A stretch of DNA of 64,000 nt from SCGC-AG-212-J23 sp036406675. GTDB taxonomy: Bacteria > Pseudomonadota > Gammaproteobacteria > Burkholderiales > SG8-39. The position numbers and the translations under genes are program-made. The notes beneath the pieces are model-generated. The model did no database searches and was not told the DNA's origin. It saw only the letters and a program-made list of their open reading frames with translations. The stretch lies in contig DASXAO010000138.1 of the NCBI GenBank assembly GCA_036406675.1, forward strand, positions 1-64,000, read 5' to 3'. Position 1 is the first letter of the stretch. Each line of letters opens with the position of its first letter. Shown one piece after another: positions 44,691 through 55,769 of this stretch.

Positions 44691-44963
44691 ATGGCGAGGA
44701 CAGTGAAGTGCGTGAAGCTGGGCCGGGAAGCCGAGGGTCTGGAGCACCCCCCCTACCCCGGCGCGCTGGGCAAGCGCATCTGGGAGAACGTCTCCAGGGA
44801 AGCCTGGCAGCAGTGGCTCAAGCACCAGACCATGCTGGTGAACGAGAACCGGCTCAACCTCGCCGATCCCAAGGCGCGCAAGTACCTGATGGAGCAGACC
44901 GAGCGGCATTTCTTCGGCGAGGGCGCCGAGGTCGCTTCGGGTTACGTGCCGCCGGAAAAATAG
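44691..44963 (+). CDS. yggX: Fe(2+)-trafficking protein YggX
   Basis: 90 residues, the usual length. The conserved Cys7 is in MARTVKCVKLGREAEG, followed by PPYPGALGKRIWENVSREAWQQWLKHQTMLVNENRLNL. YggX protects iron-sulfur proteins from oxidation and may move iron in the cytoplasm. The ATG is chosen over a TTG six bases upstream because the latter lies in the promoter. The stop codon TAG is part of the flanking palindromic repeat. Confidence 0.95.
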   Translation: MARTVKCVKLGREAEGLEHPPYPGALGKRIWENVSREAWQQWLKHQTMLVNENRLNLADPKARKYLMEQTERHFFGEGAEVASGYVPPEK

Positions 44964-45026
44964 GGACAGTCCCTATTTTCCGTTAGCTATGCGTCGCTGG
45001 AAAATAGGGACTGTCCCTGTTTTTCC
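44954..45026. repeat. Paired REP-like palindromes at the yggX stop codon
   Basis: Two palindromes, GGAAAAATAGGGAC-A-GTCCCTATTTTCC (44954-44981) and a slightly altered inverted copy (44999-45026), flank a 17-base spacer. The TAG in the first is the yggX stop codon. The whole sits between the convergent genes yggX and phoU, and a T-rich stretch follows on the plus strand. It could act as a two-way terminator. Confidence 0.85.
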
Positions 45027-45033
45027 TGTTTTT

Positions 45034-45732
45034 CTACTCTAGAAGCTCGCGCTCGACGTCTTCGATTCTGGTGTGCCGCACATCGCGGCCCTTCACCATG
45101 TAGACCACGTACTCGGCCATGTTCTTGGCATGGTCGCCGATGCGCTCGACCGCCTTGGCGATGAACAGGATCTCGAGCGAGCGGGTGATGGTGCGCGGGT
45201 CTTCCATCATGAAGGTGATGAGCTGGCGCATGATGGCGCGGAACTCGTCGTCCACCGCCTCGTCCTGCTTCACCACGCGCATCGCCTCGGAGACGTCGAG
45301 GCGCGCGAACGCGTCGAGCGACTGGCGCAGCATCGCGGTGGCGCGGTCGGCGACGTGCGACAGGTCCAGGCGCGGCATGTGCTGGCGGTCCGCGGTGTGG
45401 ATGAGCTTCGCCATGCGCGCGATCTTCTGCGCCTCGTCGCCGATGCGCTCGAGATCGGTGATGGTCTTGATCACCGCGACCAGCAGGCGCAGGTCGCCCG
45501 CCGCCGGCTGGCGCCGCGCGATGATGTGGCTGCAGGCCTCGTCGAGCTCGACCTCGATGGCGTTGACCCGGTGGTCCTCGCCGATCACCTTGTCGATGAG
45601 CTCCATGTTGCCGGAGATCAGGCTCTCCATCGCGCGGGTGATCTGCTCCTCCACCATGCCGCCCATCTGCAGCACGCGTGAGCGGACTCGCTCGAGCTCG
45701 GCGTCGAACTGCTTTGACGTGTGTTCAGCCAT
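45034..45732 (-). CDS. phoU: Phosphate-signalling protein PhoU
   Basis: 232 residues, all helical, with two PhoU repeats: ILQ-type start HTSKQFDAELERVRSRVLQMGGMVEEQ, metal-binding patches IKTITDLERIGDEAQKIARMAKLIH near 90-115 and LFIAKAVERIGDHAKNMAEYVVYMVKG near 190-216. PhoU mediates phosphate repression between the Pst transporter and PhoR. No pst or phoBR gene is in the window. It stands alone, convergent with yggX and followed upstream by the LysR gene. Confidence 0.95.
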   Translation of the reverse strand: MAEHTSKQFDAELERVRSRVLQMGGMVEEQITRAMESLISGNMELIDKVIGEDHRVNAIEVELDEACSHIIARRQPAAGDLRLLVAVIKTITDLERIGDEAQKIARMAKLIHTADRQHMPRLDLSHVADRATAMLRQSLDAFARLDVSEAMRVVKQDEAVDDEFRAIMRQLITFMMEDPRTITRSLEILFIAKAVERIGDHAKNMAEYVVYMVKGRDVRHTRIEDVERELLE

Positions 45733-45768
45733 GACCGGCCAGCCTATCAGCCCAGGATGACCGAAATG

Positions 45769-46659
45769 TTACGCCTTATCGGCGGCCATCGCCTTGAGCC
45801 GCGGCACCAGCCAATCGACGAAGCCGCGCACGTTCGACGAGAGTAGCCGCGCGTGCGGGTAGATCGCTTGGATCGGCAGGGGCGCCGGCTCGAACTCGCG
45901 CAGCACGCGCTTGAGCCTGCCTTCGGCCAGCAGCGCCTGCGCCTGATAGCCGAGGAACTGCCCGATGCCGACTCCACGAGTGCAGGCTTCGAGCGCCGCC
46001 TCGACCTGGTTGGTGGCGAAGACGCCGTTCACCTTGCATGTTCCCCCGGCGAAAAGCCATTCCCGTCCTGAGGCGAGACCGTTGAAGTTGACGCAGCGCT
46101 GCCTGGCGAGGTCGGCCGGCGACTTGGGAATGCCGGCGCGCTTCAGGTACGCCGGGCTCGCGCATACCACGCGGCGCGTTTCGCCGACCGGGATCGCAAC
46201 CAGCGAGGAATCGGGCAGCTTGCCGATCCGCACGCCCAGGTCGATGCCCTCCTCCACGAGATCAACCATGCGGTCGAGGAGCAACAAGTCCACCTGAACC
46301 GCGGGATGCCTGGCGATGAATTCCGTCGCGGCCGGAGCAACGTGCAGCCGCCCGAACAGCACGGGAGCCGTTATGCGCAGCCTCCCCTTCGGCGCCATCC
46401 GGCGCGCTGAAAGCGCCGCCTCGGCTTCGTCCACGTCGGCCAGCACACGCTTGCAGCGCTCGTAGTATTCGCGCCCCTCGTCCGTGAGCGCGATGCGCCG
46501 GGTCGTGCGGTTCAGCAGGCGGACGTCCAACTCGGTCTCGAGCGCGGCAAGCGAGCGAACCACCGAGGGCAGCGACGCATTCAGGGCATCCGCCGCGACG
46601 GTGAGACTGCCGCCCTCGACGATGCGGACGAAAGTCGCCATGGCGCGGAGCTTGTCCAT
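45769..46659 (-). CDS. LysR-family transcriptional regulator
   Basis: 296 residues. The N-terminal helix-turn-helix (MDKLRAMATFVRIVEGGSLTVAADALNASLPSVVRSLAALE) is followed by a linker helix and a periplasmic-binding-like effector domain (residues 90-290). It is in the CrgA/DmlR-like subgroup by the LLNRTTRRIALTDEGREYYERCK segment. It is divergent from the PNPOx-fold gene, with ATTAG-TTCATTGGACG-CAATAAT between them as a possible binding site. It probably controls that gene and the methyltransferase. Effector unknown. Confidence 0.88.
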   Translation of the reverse strand: MDKLRAMATFVRIVEGGSLTVAADALNASLPSVVRSLAALETELDVRLLNRTTRRIALTDEGREYYERCKRVLADVDEAEAALSARRMAPKGRLRITAPVLFGRLHVAPAATEFIARHPAVQVDLLLLDRMVDLVEEGIDLGVRIGKLPDSSLVAIPVGETRRVVCASPAYLKRAGIPKSPADLARQRCVNFNGLASGREWLFAGGTCKVNGVFATNQVEAALEACTRGVGIGQFLGYQAQALLAEGRLKRVLREFEPAPLPIQAIYPHARLLSSNVRGFVDWLVPRLKAMAADKA

Positions 46660-46743
46660 CCGGCGATATTAGTTCATTGGACGCAATAATCTACTGCATC
46701 GGCCTGCATTTATTTCAGCGCGCTCGGCGCCCACACTGCCGGC

Positions 46744-47295
46744 ATGGGTCGCCGTTTCGCCGAAATTGCCTTCACCGCCGGAGTGCAGCGGCAACAGGAG
46801 CGTCACGGTTCACGCGCGCAATACGCCCGGGCGCAGGAGCGCGGCGGCGACGACGCAGCGCTCGGCGCGCAGGAGGCGGCGTTTCTTTCGCGCACGGACG
46901 GTTTCTACATCGCGACCGTCAGCGAGAACGGGTGGCCGTACGTGCAGCACCGCGGCGGGCCGCGCGGCTTCCTGCGCGTGCTGTCTCCTTCGCGAATCGG
47001 CTTCGCCGATTTTCGAGGCAACCGGCAGTACCTCAGCGTCGGCAACGCGGCAAACAGCGATCGCGCCGCCATCATCGTCATGGACTACGCCCATCCGCGC
47101 AGGCTCAAGCTGCTGGGCCACCTGCGTTTCGTCGATATCGCGGAGGCGGAGCCCGCGCTGGTGCGCGCGTTGCACCTGCCGGGCTATCCGGCGAAGGTCG
47201 AACGCATTGCGCTCGTCGACGTCGTCGGCTTCGATTGGAATTGTCCGCAGCACATCACGCGGCGCTTCACGCCGGACGAGCTCCCGCTGGTCTAG
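46744..47295 (+). CDS. Pyridoxamine 5'-phosphate oxidase-like flavin-binding protein
   Basis: 183 residues. The split-barrel pattern is clear from residue 40 on: EAAFLSRTDGFYIATVSENGWPYVQHRGGPRGFLRV, FADFRGNRQYLSVGNAANSDRAAIIVMDYAHPRRLKLLGHLRFVD. Such proteins bind FMN or F420 and act as small reductases; true PdxH residues are not evident. It is divergent from the LysR gene and the methyltransferase gene follows 16 bases later with its own AGGAG. The first 35 residues are poorly conserved in character, so a later start is possible. Confidence 0.8.
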   Translation: MGRRFAEIAFTAGVQRQQERHGSRAQYARAQERGGDDAALGAQEAAFLSRTDGFYIATVSENGWPYVQHRGGPRGFLRVLSPSRIGFADFRGNRQYLSVGNAANSDRAAIIVMDYAHPRRLKLLGHLRFVDIAEAEPALVRALHLPGYPAKVERIALVDVVGFDWNCPQHITRRFTPDELPLV

Positions 47296-47311
47296 ACACA
47301 GGAGACCACAA

Positions 47312-48094
47312 ATGTTCTCGATGGCCTCGGGGTACGAGCAATACATGGGGCGGTGGAGCCGCTTGCTCGCACCCGACTTCGTCACGTTCAGCGGCGTTCG
47401 GGATGGTGAGCGCATTCTGGATGTCGGCACGGGCACTGGCGCGCTCGCCACGGCGCTGGAAGAAGCGACGCGCACCAGCGAAATCGCCGGCGTCGATCCG
47501 TCCGCGGGCTTCATCGAGCACGCGAAGAAGAACGCGGTCTCCGGGCGCGTGCGCTTTGAAGTCGGAGATGCGCAGGCTTTGCCTTATGGCGATGCGTCGT
47601 TCGACCATGCCATGGCCCTGCTCGTGATCAATTTCGTCCCGGACCACGCGAAGGCGCTTCGCGAGATGCGGCGCGTGACCCGACCAAGCGGCGTCGTCAG
47701 CGCCTGTGTGTGGGATTACGGCGCAGGAATGGAAAGCCTTCGCATCTTCTGGGACGAGGCGGTCGCCCTCGATCCGGCCGCCGCACCGAGGCACGAGCGG
47801 AACATGAAGCTGGCACGCGAGGGAGAACTCGGCGCGCTCTGGAAGGGGTCCGGCCTGGCCAACGTGCGGGAGACGGCTTTGGTGATCGAGCAGGCCTTTT
47901 CTTCGTTCGACGACTACTGGGCGCCCTTCCTGAACGGAACCGGTCCCGGGGGCGCGTACGTGGCGTCGCTACCCGAGGAGAGGCGCCGCCGACTCGAGGC
48001 ACGGCTGCGCGGCCGTTTGCTCGGCAGCCGCCCGGACGGCAGGTTCGCACTGCAGGCGCGCGCTTGGTGCGTGCGCGGCGAACTCACGCCTTAG
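47312..48094 (+). CDS. Class I SAM-dependent methyltransferase
   Basis: 260 residues. The AdoMet-binding motif ILDVGTGTGALATALEE is near 34-50, acidic loop IAGVDPSAGFIEHA near 57-70 and VGDAQALPYGDASFDHAMALLVINFV near 84-108. It belongs to the UbiE/COQ5-like methyltransferase group (Methyltransf_11). AGGAG precedes the ATG. It is the second gene of the unit begun by the PNPOx-like gene and its last 11 bases overlap the convergent rpiA. Substrate unknown. Confidence 0.85.
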   Translation: MFSMASGYEQYMGRWSRLLAPDFVTFSGVRDGERILDVGTGTGALATALEEATRTSEIAGVDPSAGFIEHAKKNAVSGRVRFEVGDAQALPYGDASFDHAMALLVINFVPDHAKALREMRRVTRPSGVVSACVWDYGAGMESLRIFWDEAVALDPAAAPRHERNMKLAREGELGALWKGSGLANVRETALVIEQAFSSFDDYWAPFLNGTGPGGAYVASLPEERRRRLEARLRGRLLGSRPDGRFALQARAWCVRGELTP

Positions 48095-48749
48095 CGCGGA
48101 TCGTCCTTACTCCCGTGGTTTCTCCGAGCAACAGGAGGTCGGCCGGCCGCAGTGCGAAAAGCCCGTTGGTCACCAGGCCGGCAAGGTTGTTGAGATCGCG
48201 CTCCAGCTCGGGCGGGTTGAGGATCGTCATGCCGTGGCAATCGAGCACGATGTTGCCGTTGTCGGTCGTGAAGCCCTGGCGCAGCTCGGGATGACCGCCG
48301 AGCCTGACGATCGCCCGGCCGACGTGGCCGCGCGCCATCGGGATCACCTCGAGCGGCAACGGAAACTTGCCGAGCACCGGCACCAGCTTCGAAGCGTCGC
48401 AGATACAGACGAAGCTGTCCGCGACCGCGGCGACGATCTTTTCTCTCGTCAGCGCGCCGCCGCCGCCCTTGATCATGTGCAGGTGCTCGGTGACCTCGTC
48501 GGCGCCGTCGACGTACACCGGCAGCTCGTTCACGCTGTTCAGGTCGAATACCCGGATGCCGTGTGATTTCAGCCGCTGCGCGCTCGCCTCCGAGGCGGCG
48601 ACCGCGCCCTCGATGCGGCCTTTGATGGTGGCGAGCGCATCGATGAAGAAGTTGACCGTCGAGCCGGACCCTACTCCGACGACCTTGTCTTCCACGACGT
48701 ATTTCAGCGCCGCATGCGCGACGGCTTTCTTCAGGTCGTTTTGGTTCAC
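48084..48749 (-). CDS. rpiA: Ribose-5-phosphate isomerase A
   Basis: 221 residues, normal for RpiA. VVGVGSGSTVNFFIDALATI near 24-43 is the phosphate loop, FDLNSVNELPVYVDGADEVTEHLHMIKGGGGALTREKIVA near 68-107 holds the catalytic Asp and Glu, and VPVLGKFPLPLEVIPMA is conserved. It interconverts ribose-5-P and ribulose-5-P. The ATG overlaps the lpdA stop (ATGA), so it is translated after the pyruvate dehydrogenase genes, an unusual place for it. Confidence 0.95.
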   Translation of the reverse strand: MNQNDLKKAVAHAALKYVVEDKVVGVGSGSTVNFFIDALATIKGRIEGAVAASEASAQRLKSHGIRVFDLNSVNELPVYVDGADEVTEHLHMIKGGGGALTREKIVAAVADSFVCICDASKLVPVLGKFPLPLEVIPMARGHVGRAIVRLGGHPELRQGFTTDNGNIVLDCHGMTILNPPELERDLNNLAGLVTNGLFALRPADLLLLGETTGVRTIRAKA

Positions 48750-50464
48750 TTCTTTCTTTGCGGCGGGAGGTCGGTGCAGACGCCCTCGAACGCTTCGGCC
48801 GCCATGCCGACCGATTCACCGAGCGTCGGATGGGGATGGATCGTCTTGCCGATGTCGGTGGCGTCGGCGCCCATTTCGACGGCGAGCGCGAGCTCGCTGA
48901 TGAGATCGCCCGCGCCGGTGCCGACGATGCCGCCGCCGAGGATGCGGTGGCTGTCGGCGTCGAAAATGAGCTTGGTGAAGCCTTCGTCGCGCGCGTTCGC
49001 GATGGCGCGGCCGGACGCGGCCCAGGGGAACTTGGCCACGCCGACCTTGGTGCCGTTCTTTTTCGCCTCGTCCTCCGTCAGGCCGACCCAGGCGATCTCC
49101 GGGTCGGTGAAGGCGACCGACGGGATGACGCGCGCGTCGAAGTGCGATTTCTGGCCCGCCGCAGCCTCGGCGGCCACGTGCCCCTCGTGCACCGCCTTGT
49201 GCGCGAGCATCGGGTTCCTGGTGATGTCGCCGATGGCGTAGATGTGCGCCACATTGGTTCGCATTTGACTGTCAGAAGGAACAAAACCCTTATCTGTAAC
49301 TTCGACGCCGGCCTTCTCCGCGCCGATGCGCTTCCCGTTCGGAACGCGGCCGACCGAGACCAGGACCATGTCGTAGGTCTTCGCCTCCGCGCCCTCGAAA
49401 GAAACCTTGAGGCCGTCCTTCGCCGCCTCGACCTTGGTGGTCTTCGCCTTCAGCATGATCCGGTCGAAGCGCGGCGCGTTCACCTTCTGCCAGACGGCGA
49501 CGAGGTCGCGGTCGGCGCCGAGCATGAGCGCGTCCATCATCTCCACCACGTCGAGGCGCGCGCCGAGGGTCGAGTACACCGTGCCCATCTCGAGCCCTAT
49601 GATGCCGCCGCCGATCACCAGCAGCTTCTTCGGCACGCCCTTCAGCTCGAGCGCGCCGGTGGAGTCGACGATGCGCGGATCATCGGGCAGGAAGGGTAGC
49701 TTCGCCGCCTGCGAGCCCGCGGCGACGATCGCCGACGCGAAGCGCACCGTCTTCCTGCCTTCCTTCGTCTCCACGACCATGTGGTGGGGGTCGGAGAAGC
49801 TCCCCACGCCGGTGAGCACCGTGACCTTGCGCAGCTTCGCCATCGAGGCAAGGCCGCCGGTCAGCCTGCCGACCACCTTGTTCTTGAACTCGCGCAGCTT
49901 CGCGAGATCGAGCTTGGGCTCGCCGAACGCGACGCCGTGCGAAGCGAGCGCCTTGGCTGCATCGATGACGGCGGCGGTGTGCAGCAGCGCCTTGGATGGA
50001 ATGCAGCCGACGTTGAGGCACACGCCGCCGAGCGTCGGGTAGCGCTCGACCAGCACGGTCTTGAGCCCGAGGTCGGCGGCGCGGAACGCCGCGGAGTAGC
50101 CGCCAGGCCCGGCGCCGAGCACCACCACGTCGCATTCGACGTCGGCGCCGGTCGAAGGCGCGGGCGCCGCGGGCCTCGGCGCTTCCGGCAGCTTTGGCGG
50201 GGTTGGAGCTTCGGCTTTCGCTTCCTGGCCTTCCAGCAGCAGGATCGGCGAACCCTGCGAGACCTTGTCGCCCACCTTGATGCGGAGCTCCTTCACCACG
50301 CCTGCGCCTGGCGACGGAATCTCCATCGTCGCCTTGTCCGACTCGAGGGTAATGAGCGACTGCTCCTTGGAGACGGCGTCGCCGGGCTTCACCAGCACTT
50401 CGATGACTTCGACGTTCTTGAAATCCCCGATGTCGGGGACCCTGACCTCGGTGCCGGCGGCCAT
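48746..50464 (-). CDS. lpdA: Dihydrolipoyl dehydrogenase (PDH E3) with N-terminal lipoyl domain
   Basis: 572 residues, about 100 more than plain E3. Residues 1-80 are a lipoyl domain with lipoylated Lys44 (ESDKATMEIP). A Pro/Ala linker to about 115 follows. Then come the FAD motif VLGAGPGGYSAAFRAADLG, the redox-active disulfide GGVCLNVGCIPSK, the NAD motif IGGGIIGLEMGTVYSTLG, and the catalytic HPHPTLGES at the C-terminus. It reoxidises dihydrolipoamide with NAD. The lipoyl-E3 fusion is typical of betaproteobacterial pyruvate dehydrogenase. It begins directly after the aceF stop. Confidence 0.95.
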   Translation of the reverse strand: MAAGTEVRVPDIGDFKNVEVIEVLVKPGDAVSKEQSLITLESDKATMEIPSPGAGVVKELRIKVGDKVSQGSPILLLEGQEAKAEAPTPPKLPEAPRPAAPAPSTGADVECDVVVLGAGPGGYSAAFRAADLGLKTVLVERYPTLGGVCLNVGCIPSKALLHTAAVIDAAKALASHGVAFGEPKLDLAKLREFKNKVVGRLTGGLASMAKLRKVTVLTGVGSFSDPHHMVVETKEGRKTVRFASAIVAAGSQAAKLPFLPDDPRIVDSTGALELKGVPKKLLVIGGGIIGLEMGTVYSTLGARLDVVEMMDALMLGADRDLVAVWQKVNAPRFDRIMLKAKTTKVEAAKDGLKVSFEGAEAKTYDMVLVSVGRVPNGKRIGAEKAGVEVTDKGFVPSDSQMRTNVAHIYAIGDITRNPMLAHKAVHEGHVAAEAAAGQKSHFDARVIPSVAFTDPEIAWVGLTEDEAKKNGTKVGVAKFPWAASGRAIANARDEGFTKLIFDADSHRILGGGIVGTGAGDLISELALAVEMGADATDIGKTIHPHPTLGESVGMAAEAFEGVCTDLPPQRKK

Positions 50465-52102
50465 CTAGAGGATGAGCTTGCGGATGTCGGACAGCACCGA
50501 AACGAGGAAGCCCGAGAAGCGCGCGGCAGTGGCGCCGTCGATCACGCGGTGATCGTAGGAAAGCGAAAGCGGAAGCATCAGCCGGGCCTTGAAGAGATCT
50601 TCGCCCTTCTCGCCCTTCCCCGAGAACACCGGCTTCAAGACGGAACGGGAAACCCCGAGGATTGCGACCTCCGGCGCGTTGATGATCGGCGTGAACGCGG
50701 TGCCGCTGATGCCGCCAAGGCTCGAGATCGAGAACGTGCCGCCCTGCATGTCGCCCGGCTTGAGCTTGCCGTCGCGCGCGAGCTTGCTGATCTCGGAGAG
50801 CTCCTGCGCGAGGTCGAACACGCCCTTGCGGTCGGCGTCGCGCACCACCGGCACCACCAGCCCCCCGGGCGTGTCGACCGCCACGCCCACGTGGTAGTAC
50901 TTCTTGATGACGACGTTCTCGCCCGACTTGTCGAGCGAGGAGTTGAACACCGGGAACTGCCGCAGCGCGGTGACGCAGGCCTTGATCATGAAGGCGAGCA
51001 TCGTCAGCTTGAAGCCCTTCTTCTCGGTCTCGGCGGTCTGCGCCTTGCGGAAGGCCTCGAGATCGGTGATGTCGGCTTCGTCGAACTGCGTGACGTGCGG
51101 AATCGAGATCCAGTTGCGGTGCAGGTACGGGCCCGACAGCTTCTGGATGCGCGAGAGCGGCTTCGTCTCCACCGGCCCGAACTTGGCGAAGTCCACGTCC
51201 GGCCATGCCGGCAGGTTGAAAGGCAGCGCGCCGCCCGCTTTTGCACTGACCTGAGTCGGTGCTTTCGAGAGGGCGCCCTTCACGAACGCCTGCACATCGG
51301 TGTGCACGATGCGGCCCTTGGGTCCGCTGCCCTGCACCTGATGCAGGTCGACCCCGAGCTCGCGAGCGAACTTGCGCACCGAAGGGCTGGCGTGCGGCTT
51401 CGCGCCGACTTCCTCCTGCGGCTCTCGCGGCACCGGCCGCGGCGCGGGCGCAGCCGCCGGCGCACTCGCCACGGGCCTGGAAGGCGCCTGGGCAGGCGCG
51501 GCCGCCGCAGAAGGCGACTTCGCGGGCGCGGCCGGCGCCGCGCCTGCAGAAGCGGAGAGAACGAGGATGGCTGCGCCCTTCGACACCTTGTCGCCCACCT
51601 TGATCTTCAGCTCGCGCACCACGCCGGCGGTGGGCGACGGAATCTCCATCGTCGCCTTGTCGGATTCGAGGGTGATGAGCGACTGCTCCTTCGCCACCGC
51701 ATCGCCCGGCTTCACCAGCACCTCGATGACCTCGACCTCCTTGAAGTCGCCGATATCGGGCACCGGCACCGTGGTGGAGCTGCCGTCGCCCGTGGGCCTC
51801 GCTTCCTGCCTGGGCTCCTTCTTCGGCTCGGGCTTTTGCTCGGCCTTCGGCTGCGGCCTGGAAGACTCGTCCTTCGCCTCGAGCTCGAGGATGGGGGAGC
51901 CCTTCGACACCTTGTCGCCCATCTTGATCTTGATCTCGCGCACCACGCCGGCGGAGGGCGAGGGGATCTCCATCGTCGCCTTGTCGGACTCGAGCGTGAT
52001 GAGCGACTGCTCCTTGGTCACGGCGTCCCCGGGCTTGACCAGCACCTCGATGACGGCGACGTCCTTGAAATCTCCGATGTCCGGGACCACGACCTGGGTC
52101 AT
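50465..52102 (-). CDS. aceF: Pyruvate dehydrogenase E2, dihydrolipoamide acetyltransferase
   Basis: 545 residues. Two lipoyl domains carry Lys41 and Lys149 (each in ESDKATMEIPSP), separated by charged and Pro-rich linkers. The peripheral-subunit-binding domain is SPSVRKFARELGVDLHQVQG near 237-256. The catalytic domain holds SLSYDHRVIDGATAARF near 512-528. It moves the acetyl group to CoA and forms the core of the complex. The DNA of the two lipoyl domains is very alike and also like that in lpdA. Nine bases separate it from aceE. Confidence 0.96.
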   Translation of the reverse strand: MTQVVVPDIGDFKDVAVIEVLVKPGDAVTKEQSLITLESDKATMEIPSPSAGVVREIKIKMGDKVSKGSPILELEAKDESSRPQPKAEQKPEPKKEPRQEARPTGDGSSTTVPVPDIGDFKEVEVIEVLVKPGDAVAKEQSLITLESDKATMEIPSPTAGVVRELKIKVGDKVSKGAAILVLSASAGAAPAAPAKSPSAAAAPAQAPSRPVASAPAAAPAPRPVPREPQEEVGAKPHASPSVRKFARELGVDLHQVQGSGPKGRIVHTDVQAFVKGALSKAPTQVSAKAGGALPFNLPAWPDVDFAKFGPVETKPLSRIQKLSGPYLHRNWISIPHVTQFDEADITDLEAFRKAQTAETEKKGFKLTMLAFMIKACVTALRQFPVFNSSLDKSGENVVIKKYYHVGVAVDTPGGLVVPVVRDADRKGVFDLAQELSEISKLARDGKLKPGDMQGGTFSISSLGGISGTAFTPIINAPEVAILGVSRSVLKPVFSGKGEKGEDLFKARLMLPLSLSYDHRVIDGATAARFSGFLVSVLSDIRKLIL

Positions 52103-52111
52103 GAGGCGCTT

Positions 52112-54799
<2,688 letters not shown>

Positions 54800-54882
54800 G
54801 GTTCGGTTTCCGTGTGTTACGGGTTCTGCATGAAATCCGGTGCAAATCTGCTGCTGATCTGCTGCAGGGGGGCGCGATTAGC

Positions 54883-54912
54883 TTAACCAGAAAATGGGCC
54901 CAATGCTAGACT
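54883..54912 (+). promoter_or_regulatory. Candidate promoter of folD-prlC
   Basis: TTAACC (54883-54888) and TAGACT (54907-54912) are 18 bases apart, and the folD ATG lies 11 bases after the second hexamer. There is no Shine-Dalgarno sequence, so a very short leader is implied. Both hexamers differ from consensus. Confidence 0.35.
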
Positions 54913-54923
54913 GCGCCGCCCCC

Positions 54924-55769
54924 ATGACGGCCAGGATCCTCGACGGAAAATCCCTCGCCGCGGCCACGCGCACCGCGCTGAAGCAGAAAGTCGAAGCGCT
55001 TGTGCAGCGCGGGGTGCGGCCCGGCCTCGGCGTGGTCATCGCCGGCGACAACCCGGCCTCCAAGGTCTACGTGAGGAACAAGACGCTCGCCGCCGAAGAA
55101 ATCGGCGTGCGCTCGCAGCTCATCGAGTTGCCCGGCAGCATTGGCGGGAAAGACCTTCTAGAGCGCGTGGCGGCGCTGAACGCCGACCGCACGGTGCACG
55201 GGATCCTGGTGCAGCTCCCGCTCCCGAAGCACATCGACGCCTCGAGCGTTCTCGAATCGATCGCGCCGGCCAAGGACGTCGACGGGTTTCATGAAGCCAA
55301 CCTCGGCGCGCTGATCGCCGGCCGGCCCCGCGTGGTGCCGTGCACGCCGCTTGGCTGCATGCGCCTGATCGAGCACGCCGGCGTGCAAGTCGCAGGCCGG
55401 CACGCCGTGGTCGTCGGCCGCTCGAACATCGTCGGCAAGCCGCTCGCCCACCTGCTCTTGCAAAAGGACGCGACCGTCACCATCTGCCACTCGAAGAGCG
55501 CGGACCTCGGCGGCATTTGCAGGAGCGCCGATCTCCTGGTCGCCGCGGTCGGGCGGCCAAAACTCATCGGCGCGGACATGGTCAAACCGGGTGCCTGCGT
55601 CATCGACGTCGGCGTCAACCGGCTGCCCGACGGCAAGCTCGCCGGCGACGTCGACTTCGATGCCGTCAAAAGCGTCGCCGGCTGGATTACCCCGGTTCCC
55701 GGCGGGGTCGGCCCGATGACCATCGCCATGCTGCTGGAGAACTGCATCCGTGCCGCTTCCAAGGAATGA
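54924..55769 (+). CDS. folD: Methylenetetrahydrofolate dehydrogenase/cyclohydrolase
   Basis: 281 residues from MTARILDGKSLA. Folate-site segments are GDNPASKVYVRNKTLAAEEIG (with catalytic Lys) near 45-65 and VHGILVQLPLPKHID near 90-104; PGGVGPMTIAMLLEN lies near the C-terminus, and the NADP motif VVGRSNIVGKPLAHLLL near 163-179. It interconverts methylene-, methenyl- and formyl-tetrahydrofolate. An upstream ATG at 54894 would lie in the promoter. The stop overlaps the M3 peptidase start (ATGA). Confidence 0.96.
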   Translation: MTARILDGKSLAAATRTALKQKVEALVQRGVRPGLGVVIAGDNPASKVYVRNKTLAAEEIGVRSQLIELPGSIGGKDLLERVAALNADRTVHGILVQLPLPKHIDASSVLESIAPAKDVDGFHEANLGALIAGRPRVVPCTPLGCMRLIEHAGVQVAGRHAVVVGRSNIVGKPLAHLLLQKDATVTICHSKSADLGGICRSADLLVAAVGRPKLIGADMVKPGACVIDVGVNRLPDGKLAGDVDFDAVKSVAGWITPVPGGVGPMTIAMLLENCIRAASKE

